This document shows positions 1-8,348 of a stretch of 64,000 nt of DNA, piece by piece. Source of the stretch: Ectopseudomonas composti (GTDB taxonomy: Bacteria > Pseudomonadota > Gammaproteobacteria > Pseudomonadales > Pseudomonadaceae); the NCBI RefSeq assembly GCF_001567565.1, contig NZ_LSSW01000020.1, positions 124,001 through 188,000 on the forward strand, read 5' to 3'. The position numbers were made by a program, and so were the translations under genes. The notes beneath the pieces are model-generated. The model saw only the letters and a program-made list of their open reading frames with translations. It did no database searches and was not told where the DNA came from. Each line of letters opens with the position of its first letter. Within the stretch, counting starts at the first letter, position 1.

Positions 1-854
1 AGCAGTTGGCGCGCACGGATCAGGCGCAGCTTCAGGTAGTAGCGCGACGGAGAGCAGTGCAGGTATTTCTGGAACAGGCGCTCGAGCTGACGACGCGAAA
101 TGTCGACGAAGCAGGCCAGTTCGTCGAGGTCGATCGGCTCCTCCAGATTGGCTTCCATCAGCGCGACGATTTCCTGCAGCTTCGGCTGGTTGCTGCCAAG
201 CATGTGCTTGAGCGGCACACGCTGGTGATCCTGCTCGTTACGAATGCGTTCGTAGATGAACATCTCGGAGATGCCGGCAGCCAGTTCACGGCCGTGCTGC
301 TGGGCGATCAGGTGCAGCATCATGTCCATCGGCGCGGTACCGCCGGAGGAGGTATTGCGATTGCGATCGATGGAGAACAGGCGGGTGGTGATGGCTGCGC
401 GCGGGAAGGCTTCCTGCATCGAGGCCAGACACTCCCAGTGCACGCTACAGTCGTAGCCATCGAGCAGACCGGCCTTGGCCAGCGCCCAGCTACCGGTGCA
501 CACGGCACCAAGCTGACGGCCCTGACGCGCCTGGAGCTGCAGCCAGCTGACGTGCTCGCGCTTGACGCTGTGCTGGATGTCCACACCGCCGCAGACGATC
601 ACCGCATCCAACGCCGGAGCTTTTTGCATGGCGGCGTCCGGGGTGATCTGCAAGCCATCACTGGCACAGACCGGCAGGCCGTCATGAGTGAGGGTGTGCC
701 AGCGATACAGTTCCTTGCCTGAAAGCTGATTGGCCATGCGCAGGGGTTCCACCGCCGAAGCGAGGGAAATCAGGGTAAAGTTGTCCAGGAGCAAGAAGCC
801 GATGGACTGGGCGACACGGTTCTGGGGTTGTACCCCTTGGTTGAACTGCGACAT
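1..854 (-). CDS. gbdR: GbdR-type AraC/GlxA-family transcriptional activator (3' end missing)
   Basis: Reading leftwards from the ATG at 854 gives MSQFNQGVQPQNRVAQSIGF and continues open to base 1, so about 284 residues are present and the C-terminal end lies outside the window. The N-terminal part is a DJ-1/PfpI-like (GlxA-type) sensor domain, with the region around VCGGVDIQH and GAVCTGSWALAKAGLLDGY, and the C-terminal part starts the AraC helix-turn-helix (DLDELACFVDISRRQLERLF). I recognise the N-terminus as that of P. aeruginosa GbdR, the glycine-betaine/dimethylglycine-responsive activator of choline catabolism and of the cbc genes. Its position beside the cbc/bet genes supports this. Identity is well supported; regulation of the neighbours is inferred from the known regulon. 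Confidence 0.93.
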   Translation of the reverse strand, partial: MSQFNQGVQPQNRVAQSIGFLLLDNFTLISLASAVEPLRMANQLSGKELYRWHTLTHDGLPVCASDGLQITPDAAMQKAPALDAVIVCGGVDIQHSVKREHVSWLQLQARQGRQLGAVCTGSWALAKAGLLDGYDCSVHWECLASMQEAFPRAAITTRLFSIDRNRNTSSGGTAPMDMMLHLIAQQHGRELAAGISEMFIYERIRNEQDHQRVPLKHMLGSNQPKLQEIVALMEANLEEPIDLDELACFVDISRRQLERLFQKYLHCSPSRYYLKLRLIRARQL

Positions 855-1484
855 TGATGAAACCCTCACGCTAAGCACGGTTTCGACCCGCCGATGGCGG
901 GTCGTAGTTTTGTTATGGCGCTGGTTCGCGACCAGCTGGTCATGTTCCTCAGGCAAAGCCCATGCCGAATTTGATCAGTCCTTCAATAAAAAAACATGCC
1001 CAAGCCACCCGGGCTTTCCAAGCCTCTGCACAGTACCCGCAAATCATCCAGGAAGCCCGCTCTCAAGGGGCTCTGTGCATTTCGGTAGCACTACTGAGCA
1101 TACCCCCTACACAGAGGACCAGAAGCAGTAACGGATGGGCGGTAACAGCCGCTCTAAACTGCAGCCCTGGGCAAGATTCGAGCGCACCAAAAGCTGGCGA
1201 GAAAAACGTCTCTCGCCCCAGCCTGGATCAAATGCGCTTCGCCTTGAAAAGGACGGTTCTCAGCCGCTTGTCCCGGCACTGGCAGACGGAAGCAGCGCCG
1301 CAAAGCGGTCGCCAACTTGCCGGCAGCCGCGCCGACACCCACCTCGACCGAGAGCGGAAATAGGCAATGAACGAAGCACGGCCAGCCTGGGCATGTGGAA
1401 GTCGCTTTTCACGATGCAAGCGGCCCGCCATTTGCTTTCTAGTCAGCAACCGAATTCCTCTCTACGAACAGGCAGGTGTGATCC
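855..1484. other. Intergenic region between gbdR and the choX-type gene (630 bp, divergent)
   Basis: No credible gene is seen; short open frames here have poor codon bias and no ribosome binding site. A perfect hairpin lies just upstream of gbdR at 884-904 (9-bp arms CGACCCGCC and GGCGGGTCG, 3-base loop), in the gbdR leader and without a T-run. The rest should carry two divergent promoters, but I could not assign -35/-10 boxes with confidence. Confidence 0.5.
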
Positions 1485-2384
1485 ATGAACCGACTCGCTC
1501 ATTGGCTACTCGCATTTGGCGTCCTTTACGGATCAAGTCTGCAGGCCGCCGAAGCCGAACGCTGTGAGCTGATCACTCTCGCCGACGTCGGCTGGACCGA
1601 TATCACCATGACGACTGCCGTCGCCCGGCTGGTGCTGACTGACCTCGGCTATCGCACCCAGGTGAAGCGCCTGTCGCTTCCGGAGACCTATCAAGCCCTC
1701 GCCCACGGCAACGTCGATGTCTTCCTTGGCAACTGGATGCCGGCGCAGGCCCAGCTGGTAGACCCCCACCTGCAAAGCGGCCGCATCGAAAAACTGCAAA
1801 CCAATCTGCCCACCGTGCGTTACACCCTCGCCGTGCTCGAGCCTGCTTACAAAGCCGGCCTGCAGGACTTCGCCGACATCCATCGCTTCAAGGACGAGCT
1901 GGGCGGCCAGATATTCGGCATCGAGCCGGGCAACGAGGGCAACGGCATGGTCAAGACCATGATCCGCGAGAATGTGTTCGGCTTGCGTGACTTCACCCTG
2001 GTGGAAAGCAGCGAGAAAGGCATGCTCAACCATGTCGAACGCGCCCAGCAGATGGGCCGTTCTGCCGTCTTCCTCGGCTGGGAACCACACCCGATGAACG
2101 ATCGCCTGAAGATGTTCTACCTCTCCGGCGGCGACAAGTATTTCGGCCCCAACTATGGCGCCGCCCAGGTCAACACCGTCGCTCGTGGCGGCTTCACCAA
2201 CGACTGCCCCAACCTGGCCCAGCTGTTTCGCAATATGACCTTCACCATTGCCGCGGAAAACCAGTTGATGAGCAGCGTACTCGAGGGCAACACCAACCGG
2301 CGGCGCGTGGCCAAGAAGTGGATGAACAAGAATCCCGAAATGGTCAACAGCTGGCTCGTGGGCGTGAACAAACGCAGCGAATGA
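1485..2384 (+). CDS. Quaternary-amine ABC transporter substrate-binding protein (ChoX/CaiX-like)
   Basis: Encodes 299 residues with a signal peptide (MNRLAHWLLAFGVLYGSSLQ, cleavage near residue 21) followed by an OpuAC/ChoX fold. The ligand-box landmarks FLGNWMPAQ, FLGWEPHPMN and YLSGGDKYFGPNYG are those of periplasmic choline/betaine/carnitine binding proteins. It is clearly related to CbcX encoded at 5447-6391 but diverged from it, so it is a paralogue rather than a recent copy. No permease or ATPase gene is paired with it; in P. aeruginosa several such proteins (CbcX, CaiX, BetX) feed one CbcVW core, which is encoded just downstream here. The ligand (choline or carnitine) cannot be told from sequence. 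The start follows an AGG-containing ribosome site. Confidence 0.85.
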   Translation: MNRLAHWLLAFGVLYGSSLQAAEAERCELITLADVGWTDITMTTAVARLVLTDLGYRTQVKRLSLPETYQALAHGNVDVFLGNWMPAQAQLVDPHLQSGRIEKLQTNLPTVRYTLAVLEPAYKAGLQDFADIHRFKDELGGQIFGIEPGNEGNGMVKTMIRENVFGLRDFTLVESSEKGMLNHVERAQQMGRSAVFLGWEPHPMNDRLKMFYLSGGDKYFGPNYGAAQVNTVARGGFTNDCPNLAQLFRNMTFTIAAENQLMSSVLEGNTNRRRVAKKWMNKNPEMVNSWLVGVNKRSE

Positions 2385-3340
2385 AATTCACATAAAAATC
2401 AATAAAAACAACTAAAAATCCGCAAACTCCAGATATGTCGCCAAATAAATCACGACCTTAGCCGACAACGCTCCACCCAGCTGGCGATCGTATCCGCTGC
2501 CGGTCTCAATCGACCGGCACGCAAACCTTTTCGACGCAAAATGATCTTTTTCGACGCACTGCTGTCAATTTTTTTCAACACAAGCGCAGCCCCCGTAAAA
2601 CGGCGCCTGCAGCCCGCCCAACACGCGCAAAACCGCGCCGCACGCGGCTTTCAGGGTTGACCTGAGGGTAAAAAAGTCTGTTAAGGTTTTTAACGCGTGC
2701 GCCGCACCACTCAAGCGAAACCTCATTCAGAGAAGGATTCAAGAACCGTGGAACAGCCCCCACATCGACAACTCGATAACGGGGAAAAAACGGCAAACAC
2801 GCAGCGGTCAGCCCCATGTCGTCGCCCAACATGTCAGAGTCGCAAACCGACAATTGCGCAGGCTCCAAGGCTATATCGTTGAGTCAGCCGATGACGTCGC
2901 TGCCGACTCCTGCAGAGGAGCGGCAGACTGGGGCCCCACAACCCCAGACCGAAGAACAGATAAGCGCTGGCCCACCACCACGGGCGCCGGCCGAACAAGA
3001 AATTTCGGATGTACGCATGTTCCAGGATGGAACATGAACCTCCAACGGACTGGATTTCGAAACACTGCCAGAGGGTTTGGAAGCGGTTTGCAGCACGGCA
3101 AGGCAATGATCACTCACCTACACGATTCAACGGCGCGATGGCCTGCAACTGCAACCGTCAGCGTGTCGTCCGGACGTGCCCGAGTGTCGGCACCCGCCAG
3201 TGCAGCGAAACGTTCGCCAACCTCGACTTTCAGAAAACACCCACAAAAATCAGAGGTCTGCCACAGCTGTTCTACGCTTCGATGATGCGTGCCCAGCCGT
3301 GCCAGCGCCCACTAGATGCCGATTGAAGGGGAAACGTCCC
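2385..3340. other. Long intergenic region upstream of cbcV (956 bp)
   Basis: No gene is supported here; overlapping short open frames near 2700-3285 have third-position GC far below the neighbouring genes. Seen in it: A/T-rich tracts just after the choX-type stop, an 11-base direct repeat TTTTCGACGCA at 2528-2538 and 2548-2558, and a weak sigma70-like pair TTGACC (2657-2662) and GTTAAG (2680-2685). It probably holds the promoter and activator sites for cbcVWX plus a long leader. An sRNA or leader peptide cannot be excluded. Confidence 0.5.
2528..2558 (+). promoter_or_regulatory. Tandem direct repeat, candidate AraC-family (GbdR) activator site
   Basis: TTTTCGACGCA occurs twice, at 2528-2538 and 2548-2558, with starts exactly 20 bases apart, about two helical turns. 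AraC-family activators typically bind such direct half-sites, and a GbdR-type activator gene is in the window. Assignment to GbdR is inference. Confidence 0.35.
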
Positions 3341-4546
3341 ATGCAGTCTGGAAAGATCGTGGTCGAACACCTGTACAAGGTTTTCGGCTCTAACCCACAA
3401 GAAGCCATCGAGCTGCTCAAGGAAGGCTGGAGCAAGGAAAGGATTCTGGCCGAGAAAGGCGCCGTAATCGGTGTCAGCGATGTATCGTTCAGTGTCGAAG
3501 AGGGCGAAATCTTCGTACTCATGGGCCTGTCCGGCTCTGGCAAATCCACCCTGATCCGCCTGATCAACCGCCTGGTCGAGCCCAGCGCCGGTGACGTCTA
3601 CATCGATGGCCAGAACGTGGCCAAGCTGCCGCAGTCGCAACTGATCGACCTGCGCCGCCGCGACATGAGCATGGTTTTCCAGTCCTTCGCCCTGATGCCC
3701 TCGCGCACCGTGCTGGACAACGCCGCCTTCGGTCTGGAGGTAGCGGGAAGCGGTCGCAAGGAGCGTGAAAAGCGCGCCATGGAAGTGCTCAAGCAGGTCG
3801 GCCTGGACACCTTCGCCCACAAGTATCCGCACGAACTCTCCGGCGGCATGCAGCAGCGTGTCGGCCTGGCCCGTGCGCTGACGGTGAACCCGTCGATGAT
3901 CATCATGGACGAGGCTTTCTCCGCTCTCGACCCGCTCAAGCGCCGTGAGATGCAGGACGTGCTGCTGGAGCTGCAGAAAACCCATCGCCGCACCATCATC
4001 TTCGTCTCCCACGACATCGAAGAGGCCATGCGCATCGGCACCCGCATCGGCATCATGGAAGGCGGCAAGCTGATCCAGGTCGGCACCCCGCAGGAATTGA
4101 TCGAGAAGCCGGCGAACGAATACGTGCGCAACTTCTTCGATACCGTCGACACCAGCCGCTACCTCACCGCCGGCCAGCTCAAGGCCGACAGCGTACCGAC
4201 CTACGTCTACAACGGCATGGCGCCGGATGCGGCGAAGATCTGCAAGGAGCTGCAGGCGCTGGACAAGCACTACGCCTTCATCGTCGACGAGCAGAACAAC
4301 TTCCAGGGCTCCATCAGCCTGGAGAAGATCGCCCTGATGGTCGACGGTGACGAGTCAGTACCGCTGAACAACGCGGCGCTCAAACAGGTCGTTCCGGTAC
4401 CGGAGGACATGCCTCTGGAAGACGTCATCACTCGCCTCGTGGACAACGAGGGGCCGATTCCGGTGGTTGACGCCGAAGGCCACTACTGCGGCGCTATCAG
4501 CAAGGGCCGCCTGCTGACCCGACTGCAGGGGGAATCCCATGAATGA
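3341..4546 (+). CDS. cbcV: Choline/betaine/carnitine ABC transporter ATP-binding protein
   Basis: The ATPase of the Cbc importer, 401 residues. Walker A GLSGSGKST lies at 62-70, the ABC signature LSGGMQQR from 167, and Walker B ends in D190-E191 (MIIMDEAFSALDPL). After the ATPase domain (about residue 280 on) comes an OpuAA-like tandem CBS region, which in this family senses ionic strength or nucleotide. The start at 3341 (MQSGKIVVEHLYKVFG) follows a GAAGGGGA ribosome site and matches family N-termini; an open frame runs further upstream to 3176 but that part is unlike any ATPase. The gene overlaps cbcW by 8 bases, so translation is probably coupled. Confidence 0.95.
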   Translation: MQSGKIVVEHLYKVFGSNPQEAIELLKEGWSKERILAEKGAVIGVSDVSFSVEEGEIFVLMGLSGSGKSTLIRLINRLVEPSAGDVYIDGQNVAKLPQSQLIDLRRRDMSMVFQSFALMPSRTVLDNAAFGLEVAGSGRKEREKRAMEVLKQVGLDTFAHKYPHELSGGMQQRVGLARALTVNPSMIIMDEAFSALDPLKRREMQDVLLELQKTHRRTIIFVSHDIEEAMRIGTRIGIMEGGKLIQVGTPQELIEKPANEYVRNFFDTVDTSRYLTAGQLKADSVPTYVYNGMAPDAAKICKELQALDKHYAFIVDEQNNFQGSISLEKIALMVDGDESVPLNNAALKQVVPVPEDMPLEDVITRLVDNEGPIPVVDAEGHYCGAISKGRLLTRLQGESHE

Positions 4547-5417
4547 CAAGAAACTCGACCTGGGCAGCTGGGTAAATGACGTCGTACAGCATCTGCTGGA
4601 CAACTACAGCGGCGCCTTCGACAGCATCGGCAAGGTAGTCAGCGGCTTCTCCGAAGCCATCGAAAGCCTGTTGATGCTGCCGCCAGCCTGGCTGCTCATC
4701 GCCATCTTCGTCGCGCTCGGCCTGTGGCGTATCGGTGCGCGCTTCGCCGTCTTCACCGCGGTAGCCTTCATCCTCATCGTCATGACCGGTTTCTGGGAAC
4801 AGACGGTGGTAACCCTCGGCCTGACCTTCTCCTCGACGCTGATCAGCCTGCTGCTGGGCATCCCGCTCGGCATCTGGGCAGCCAAGAGCGAGCGCGTGGC
4901 GACCATCATCCGGCCGATCCTCGACTTCATGCAGACCATGCCGGCGTTCGTCTACCTGATTCCGGCTGCGATGCTGTTCGGCCTCGGTCGCGTGCCCGGC
5001 ATCATCGCCACGGTGATCTTCGCCATGCCGCCCGCCGTACGCCTGACCAGCCTGGGGATTCGCCAGGTGAACAAGGAAATCGTCGAAGCCGGCCAGTCCT
5101 TTGGCTGCACCAGCCGCCAGTTGCTGTTCAAGGTACAGCTGCCCAACGCCATGCCGTCGATCATGGCCGGGGTCAACCAGACCATCATGATGGCCCTGTC
5201 GATGGTGATCATCGCCTCGATGGTCGGTGCAGGCGGCCTCGGTAACGATGTATTGGCGAGTATCCAGCGTCTGGATATCGGTCTAGGCTTCGAAAGCGGC
5301 ATGGCCGTGGTGTTGCTGGCGATCATCCTCGACCGCATCACCGAAAGTTTCGGCACCAAGCAGACCGCCAAGCGCGGCGTGTTCGCCTGGTTCAGCGGCA
5401 AACTGCAGCGCCAATAA
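4539..5417 (+). CDS. cbcW: Choline/betaine/carnitine ABC transporter permease
   Basis: Inner-membrane permease of 292 residues, OpuAB/ProW type. Several hydrophobic segments are visible (for example LLIAIFVALGLW, FAVFTAVAFILIVMTGF, LISLLLGIPLGIW and VVLLAIILD). The coupling-loop (EAA) region is EIVEAGQSFGCTSRQLLFKV followed by LPNAMPSIMAGVNQ. It starts inside the last codons of cbcV (8-base overlap) and is followed after 29 bases by cbcX, forming a cbcVWX operon. The substrate range (choline, betaine, carnitine) is from the characterised P. aeruginosa Cbc system and is set by the binding proteins, not by this subunit. Confidence 0.94.
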   Translation: MNDKKLDLGSWVNDVVQHLLDNYSGAFDSIGKVVSGFSEAIESLLMLPPAWLLIAIFVALGLWRIGARFAVFTAVAFILIVMTGFWEQTVVTLGLTFSSTLISLLLGIPLGIWAAKSERVATIIRPILDFMQTMPAFVYLIPAAMLFGLGRVPGIIATVIFAMPPAVRLTSLGIRQVNKEIVEAGQSFGCTSRQLLFKVQLPNAMPSIMAGVNQTIMMALSMVIIASMVGAGGLGNDVLASIQRLDIGLGFESGMAVVLLAIILDRITESFGTKQTAKRGVFAWFSGKLQRQ

Positions 5418-5446
5418 ATACTTTTTCACTTCACAGGGAACCGCAG

Positions 5447-6391
5447 ATGAAATCGTTCAAGACCACCGCCGCCATCGGCCTGCTGTCGTGCGCAATGATT
5501 CAGGGCGCCATGGCCGCAGAGCCGGAGAGCTGCAAGCAAGTGCGTTTCGCCGAGATCGGCTGGGCCGACATCGCCGCCACCACTGGCGTGGCCATGACCC
5601 TGGCCGAAGGCCTGGGCTACCAGCCGCGCAAGATCATGGCCTCGGTACCCATTGCGTTCACCGGCGTGAAGAACGGCCAGATCGACGCCTTCCTCGGCTA
5701 CTGGGCGCCGTCGATGGACTCGGTGATCGAGCCCTTCCTCAAGGACGGCGGCGTCAAGGTGCTGGAAAAAGCCAACCTCGAAGGCGCCAAGTACACCCTG
5801 GCAGTACCGACCTACGCCGCCGAAGCCGGCCTCAAAAGCTTCCAGGACATCGCCAAGTTCAAGGATCAGCTCGGCGGCAAGATCTACGGCATCGAACCGG
5901 GTAACGACGGCAACCTGCTGATCGACGGCATGATCAAGAACAACCAGTTCGACCTCGGCAGCTTCCGCATGGTCGAGTCCAGCGAAGCCGGCATGCTGGT
6001 TCAGGTGTCGCGCGCGATCAAGAAGAAGGAACCGGTCGTGTTCCTCGGCTGGGCACCACACCCGATGAACACCCAGTACGACATCACCTACCTATCCGGT
6101 GGTGACGATGTGTTCGGCCCAGACTACGGCGCAGCCAAGGTCTACACCGTGGTACCGCCGGACTATGAAGCCCGCTGCGAGAACGTCGGCAAGCTGCTGA
6201 ACAACCTGCAGTTCACCGTCGACATCGAAAGCCAGCTGATGGAAAAGGTACTGGAGAAGGAAAACCCGCAGAGCGTCGCCAAGGAGTGGATCAAGGCCAA
6301 CCCGGCGATTCTCGACCAGTGGCTGAGCGGTGTGACCACCTTCGACGGTCAGGACGGCGTCGCCGCCGTAAAGAAACACGTCGGGCTGTAA
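5447..6391 (+). CDS. cbcX: Choline-type periplasmic substrate-binding protein of the Cbc importer
   Basis: Encodes 314 residues with a signal peptide ending ...GAMA at residue 24, then a ChoX-like binding fold. Ligand-box landmarks FLGYWAPSMD, FLGWAPHPMN and YLSGGDDVFGPDYG are present. Translation starts after an AGGGAA site, 29 bases downstream of cbcW, so it is the third gene of the operon. In P. aeruginosa CbcX is the choline-specific partner of CbcVW. The gene symbol follows from position and similarity; the exact ligand is not provable from sequence. Confidence 0.92.
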   Translation: MKSFKTTAAIGLLSCAMIQGAMAAEPESCKQVRFAEIGWADIAATTGVAMTLAEGLGYQPRKIMASVPIAFTGVKNGQIDAFLGYWAPSMDSVIEPFLKDGGVKVLEKANLEGAKYTLAVPTYAAEAGLKSFQDIAKFKDQLGGKIYGIEPGNDGNLLIDGMIKNNQFDLGSFRMVESSEAGMLVQVSRAIKKKEPVVFLGWAPHPMNTQYDITYLSGGDDVFGPDYGAAKVYTVVPPDYEARCENVGKLLNNLQFTVDIESQLMEKVLEKENPQSVAKEWIKANPAILDQWLSGVTTFDGQDGVAAVKKHVGL

Positions 6392-6406
6392 CAGGCCGCG
6401 ACCCAA

Positions 6407-6439
6407 TTCGGGCTCGCACCCCAGGGTTCGAGCCCGGAA
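6407..6439 (+). other. Inverted repeat downstream of cbcX
   Basis: Arms TTCGGGCTCG (6407-6416) and CGAGCCCGGAA (6429-6439) form a stem of about ten pairs with one extra G and a 12-base loop. No T-run follows, so it is not a clear intrinsic terminator; it could protect the 3' end of the cbcVWX mRNA. Confidence 0.4.
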
Positions 6440-6597
6440 ACCTCCTCGCTTAACGCTAGCGGCCCATGGGTCGTGACGGGGAGACCTTGCGCGCGAACCG
6501 GCAATCTGCTGCGCAATACGGTTTCGCAAGGCCCGCAATGAGAACGAGCCAGTCAATGATTTTGCAACTGCCACTCAACTGACGGAGCACAACAAAC

Positions 6598-7449
6598 ATG
6601 CGCGTACTCAAACACCTCTGCCTCGGCGCTGCCGCCCTGGCCATCGGCATCGGCAGCGCTATGGCCGCCGACAAACCCACTCTGAAGATCGGCTACGTCA
6701 ACGGCTGGGATGACAGCGTCGCCGTCACCCACGTCGCCGGGGAAATTCTGCAAAGCAAACTCGGCTACACGGTCGAGCTGAAGCCGGTCGAACCCGCCAT
6801 CATGTGGCAGGGCGTGGCCCGCGGCGACCTCGACGCCACCCTCTCCGCCTGGCTGCCCGCCACCCACGGTGAGTACTACGAGAAACTCAAGGACAAGGTG
6901 GAAATCCTCGGCACCAACTACGCTGGCGCCAAGATCGGCCTGATCGTGCCGGACTACGTGCAAGCCAAGAGCATCGAAGACCTGGAGAAATACGCCAAGG
7001 ACTTCGACGGCAAGATCACCGGTATCGACGCCGGCGCTGGTGTGATGCGCCGCACCGAAGAGGCCATCAAGGAATACAACCTGGCCAGCATCAAGCTGAT
7101 GCCGAGCTCCGGTCCGGCCATGGCTACCGCCCTGACCCGCGCCGAGAAAGGCCAAAAGCCGATCGTGGTCACCGGTTGGATTCCGCACTGGATGTTCGCC
7201 AAGTGGAAACTGCGCTTCCTGGAAGATCCGAAGAAAGTCTTCGGTGATGACGAACACGTCGACACCGTGGCCAACCCTGATCTGAAGACCAAGGCTGCCG
7301 ACGCTGCCGCCTTCCTCAGCAAGATCTCCTGGAGCGGTGAAGAAGTGGGCTCGGTCATGCTGGCCATTCGCGAAGGCGCCAAGCCGGACCAGGCCGCCAA
7401 GGACTGGATCGCCAAGAACCCGGATCGCGTTGCCGAGTGGCTGAAATAA
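6598..7449 (+). CDS. betX: Glycine betaine substrate-binding protein (BetX/ProX-like)
   Basis: Encodes 283 residues. A signal peptide ends ...GSAMA near residue 23, followed by an OpuAC domain of the ProX/BetX class. The tryptophan-rich boxes expected to cage a trimethylammonium group are present: NGWDDS, PAIMWQG, LSAWLPATHGEYY and TGWIPHWMFAKWKL. It differs in class from the two ChoX-like proteins in this window and resembles P. aeruginosa BetX (encoded elsewhere in PAO1), the betaine-specific partner of CbcVW. It lies 206 bases after cbcX and is closed by its own terminator, so it is probably a separate transcription unit. The symbol is my best match, not certain. Confidence 0.82.
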   Translation: MRVLKHLCLGAAALAIGIGSAMAADKPTLKIGYVNGWDDSVAVTHVAGEILQSKLGYTVELKPVEPAIMWQGVARGDLDATLSAWLPATHGEYYEKLKDKVEILGTNYAGAKIGLIVPDYVQAKSIEDLEKYAKDFDGKITGIDAGAGVMRRTEEAIKEYNLASIKLMPSSGPAMATALTRAEKGQKPIVVTGWIPHWMFAKWKLRFLEDPKKVFGDDEHVDTVANPDLKTKAADAAAFLSKISWSGEEVGSVMLAIREGAKPDQAAKDWIAKNPDRVAEWLK

Positions 7450-7470
7450 GCTAATCCACGCTCAAGACGA

Positions 7471-7495
7471 AGCGGGCTACGGCCCGCTTTTTCGT
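7471..7495 (+). terminator. Intrinsic terminator after betX
   Basis: AGCGGGC (7471-7477), loop TACG, GCCCGCT (7482-7488), followed by TTTTCGTTT. A perfect 7-bp GC-rich stem with a T-rich tail, 21 bases after the betX stop. Confidence 0.9.
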
Positions 7496-7525
7496 TTCTG
7501 GCGCCTGCCGGGTCACTCTGTTTAA

Positions 7526-7555
7526 TTGATCAGGCGATCAAAGTCCGCCTAGACT
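7526..7555 (+). promoter_or_regulatory. betI promoter with overlapping inverted-repeat operator (candidate BetI site)
   Basis: TTGATC (7526-7531) and TAGACT (7550-7555) make a sigma70-like promoter with 18-base spacing. The -35 is one arm of a perfect inverted repeat TTGATC-AGGC-GATCAA (7526-7541). This lies 44 bases before the betI start and suits autorepression. It looks like an FNR/Anr box (TTGAT-N4-ATCAA), but the spacer here is six bases. Confidence 0.6.
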
Positions 7556-7584
7556 GCGCCCTCCTGTTCCCCATGGAGAGCCCC

Positions 7585-8178
7585 ATGCCCAAGGTCGGCA
7601 TGCAGCCCATTCGTCGTTCGCAATTGATCGCCGCTACCCTGGAAGCCGTCGACCAGGTCGGCATGGCCGACGCCAGCATCGCCTACATCGCCCGCCTGGC
7701 CGGGGTCTCCAACGGCATCATCAGCCACTACTTCAAGGACAAGAACGGCCTGCTCGAGGCGACCATGCGCCACCTGATGCAGGCGCTACGCGATGCCGTG
7801 GCCGAGCGACGCCAGGGCATGACCGACGACAGCCCACGCGCCCATCTGCGGACGATGATCGACGGCAACTTCGATGACAGCCAGGTCAGCGGCCCGGCGA
7901 TGAAGACCTGGCTGGCGTTCTGGGCCAGCAGCATGCACCAGCCCGCGTTGCGCCGGCTGCAACGGGTCAACGACCACCGCCTCTACTCCAACCTCTGCGG
8001 CCAGTTCCGCCGCGCCCTGCCGCAGGATCAGGCGCGCCAGGCCGCGCGCGGCCTGGCCTCGCTGATCGACGGCCTGTGGCTGCGCGGTGCGCTGTCCGGC
8101 GAAACCTTCGATACAGCCCAGGCGCGCCGCATCGCCTATGACTACCTCGACCTGCAGTTGGCCAAGGCTGCCGACTAA
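7585..8178 (+). CDS. betI: TetR-family transcriptional repressor of choline-to-betaine genes
   Basis: Encodes 197 residues, the usual BetI length. The start at 7585 ([20 protein letters not shown]) matches the conserved BetI N-terminus and follows a GGAGAG ribosome site with six bases of spacing; an ATG at 7573 would overlap that site. The TetR helix-turn-helix is [21 protein letters not shown] (about residues 32-52), and the C-terminal half is the choline-binding regulatory domain. BetI represses bet genes until choline binds. The gene precedes betB by 170 bases, a gap that contains a second candidate operator. Confidence 0.95.
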   Translation: MPKVGMQPIRRSQLIAATLEAVDQVGMADASIAYIARLAGVSNGIISHYFKDKNGLLEATMRHLMQALRDAVAERRQGMTDDSPRAHLRTMIDGNFDDSQVSGPAMKTWLAFWASSMHQPALRRLQRVNDHRLYSNLCGQFRRALPQDQARQAARGLASLIDGLWLRGALSGETFDTAQARRIAYDYLDLQLAKAAD

Positions 8179-8277
8179 TTCCGTCATGCAGGCGGCTGAA
8201 CCCCGCCGCTCGATCTGACTCACGCCCCGTGACAGCCATGCGGCCATGTCGTGATTGGCTGCGCCCTGTCGTTTTTA

Positions 8278-8306
8278 TTGATTGATCGTTCAATTTAAAT
8301 AAAATA
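8278..8306 (+). promoter_or_regulatory. betBA promoter with candidate BetI operator
   Basis: A 14-base inverted repeat ATTGA-TCGT-TCAAT spans 8281-8294, within an A/T-rich stretch that includes TTGATTGATCG from 8278. It overlaps a possible -35 TTGATT (8278-8283) with -10 TAAAAT (8300-8305), spacing 16. It sits 55 bases before betB. The repeat is clear; BetI as the ligand is inferred from context. Confidence 0.65.
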
Positions 8307-8348
8307 GGCTGTTCTCCAAGCAGATTGACCGAGTTCAGAGGACAGCCC

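Noticed and set aside
6..722. Open frame of 238 codons on the plus strand at the left edge
   Set aside because: It is antisense to gbdR, whose minus-strand reading matches a known protein; the plus-strand translation has no family features.
2816..3285. Overlapping short open frames upstream of cbcV, one S/P/E/Q-rich
   Set aside because: Third-position GC is roughly 55-60 percent against much higher values in neighbouring genes; there is no ribosome site and the frames overlap one another.
6407..6439. Intrinsic terminator after cbcX
   Set aside because: The stem is good but no T-run follows; kept only as an inverted repeat.
7526..7541. Anr/FNR box before betI
   Set aside because: TTGAT and ATCAA are present but separated by six rather than four bases, and the context favours a BetI operator.
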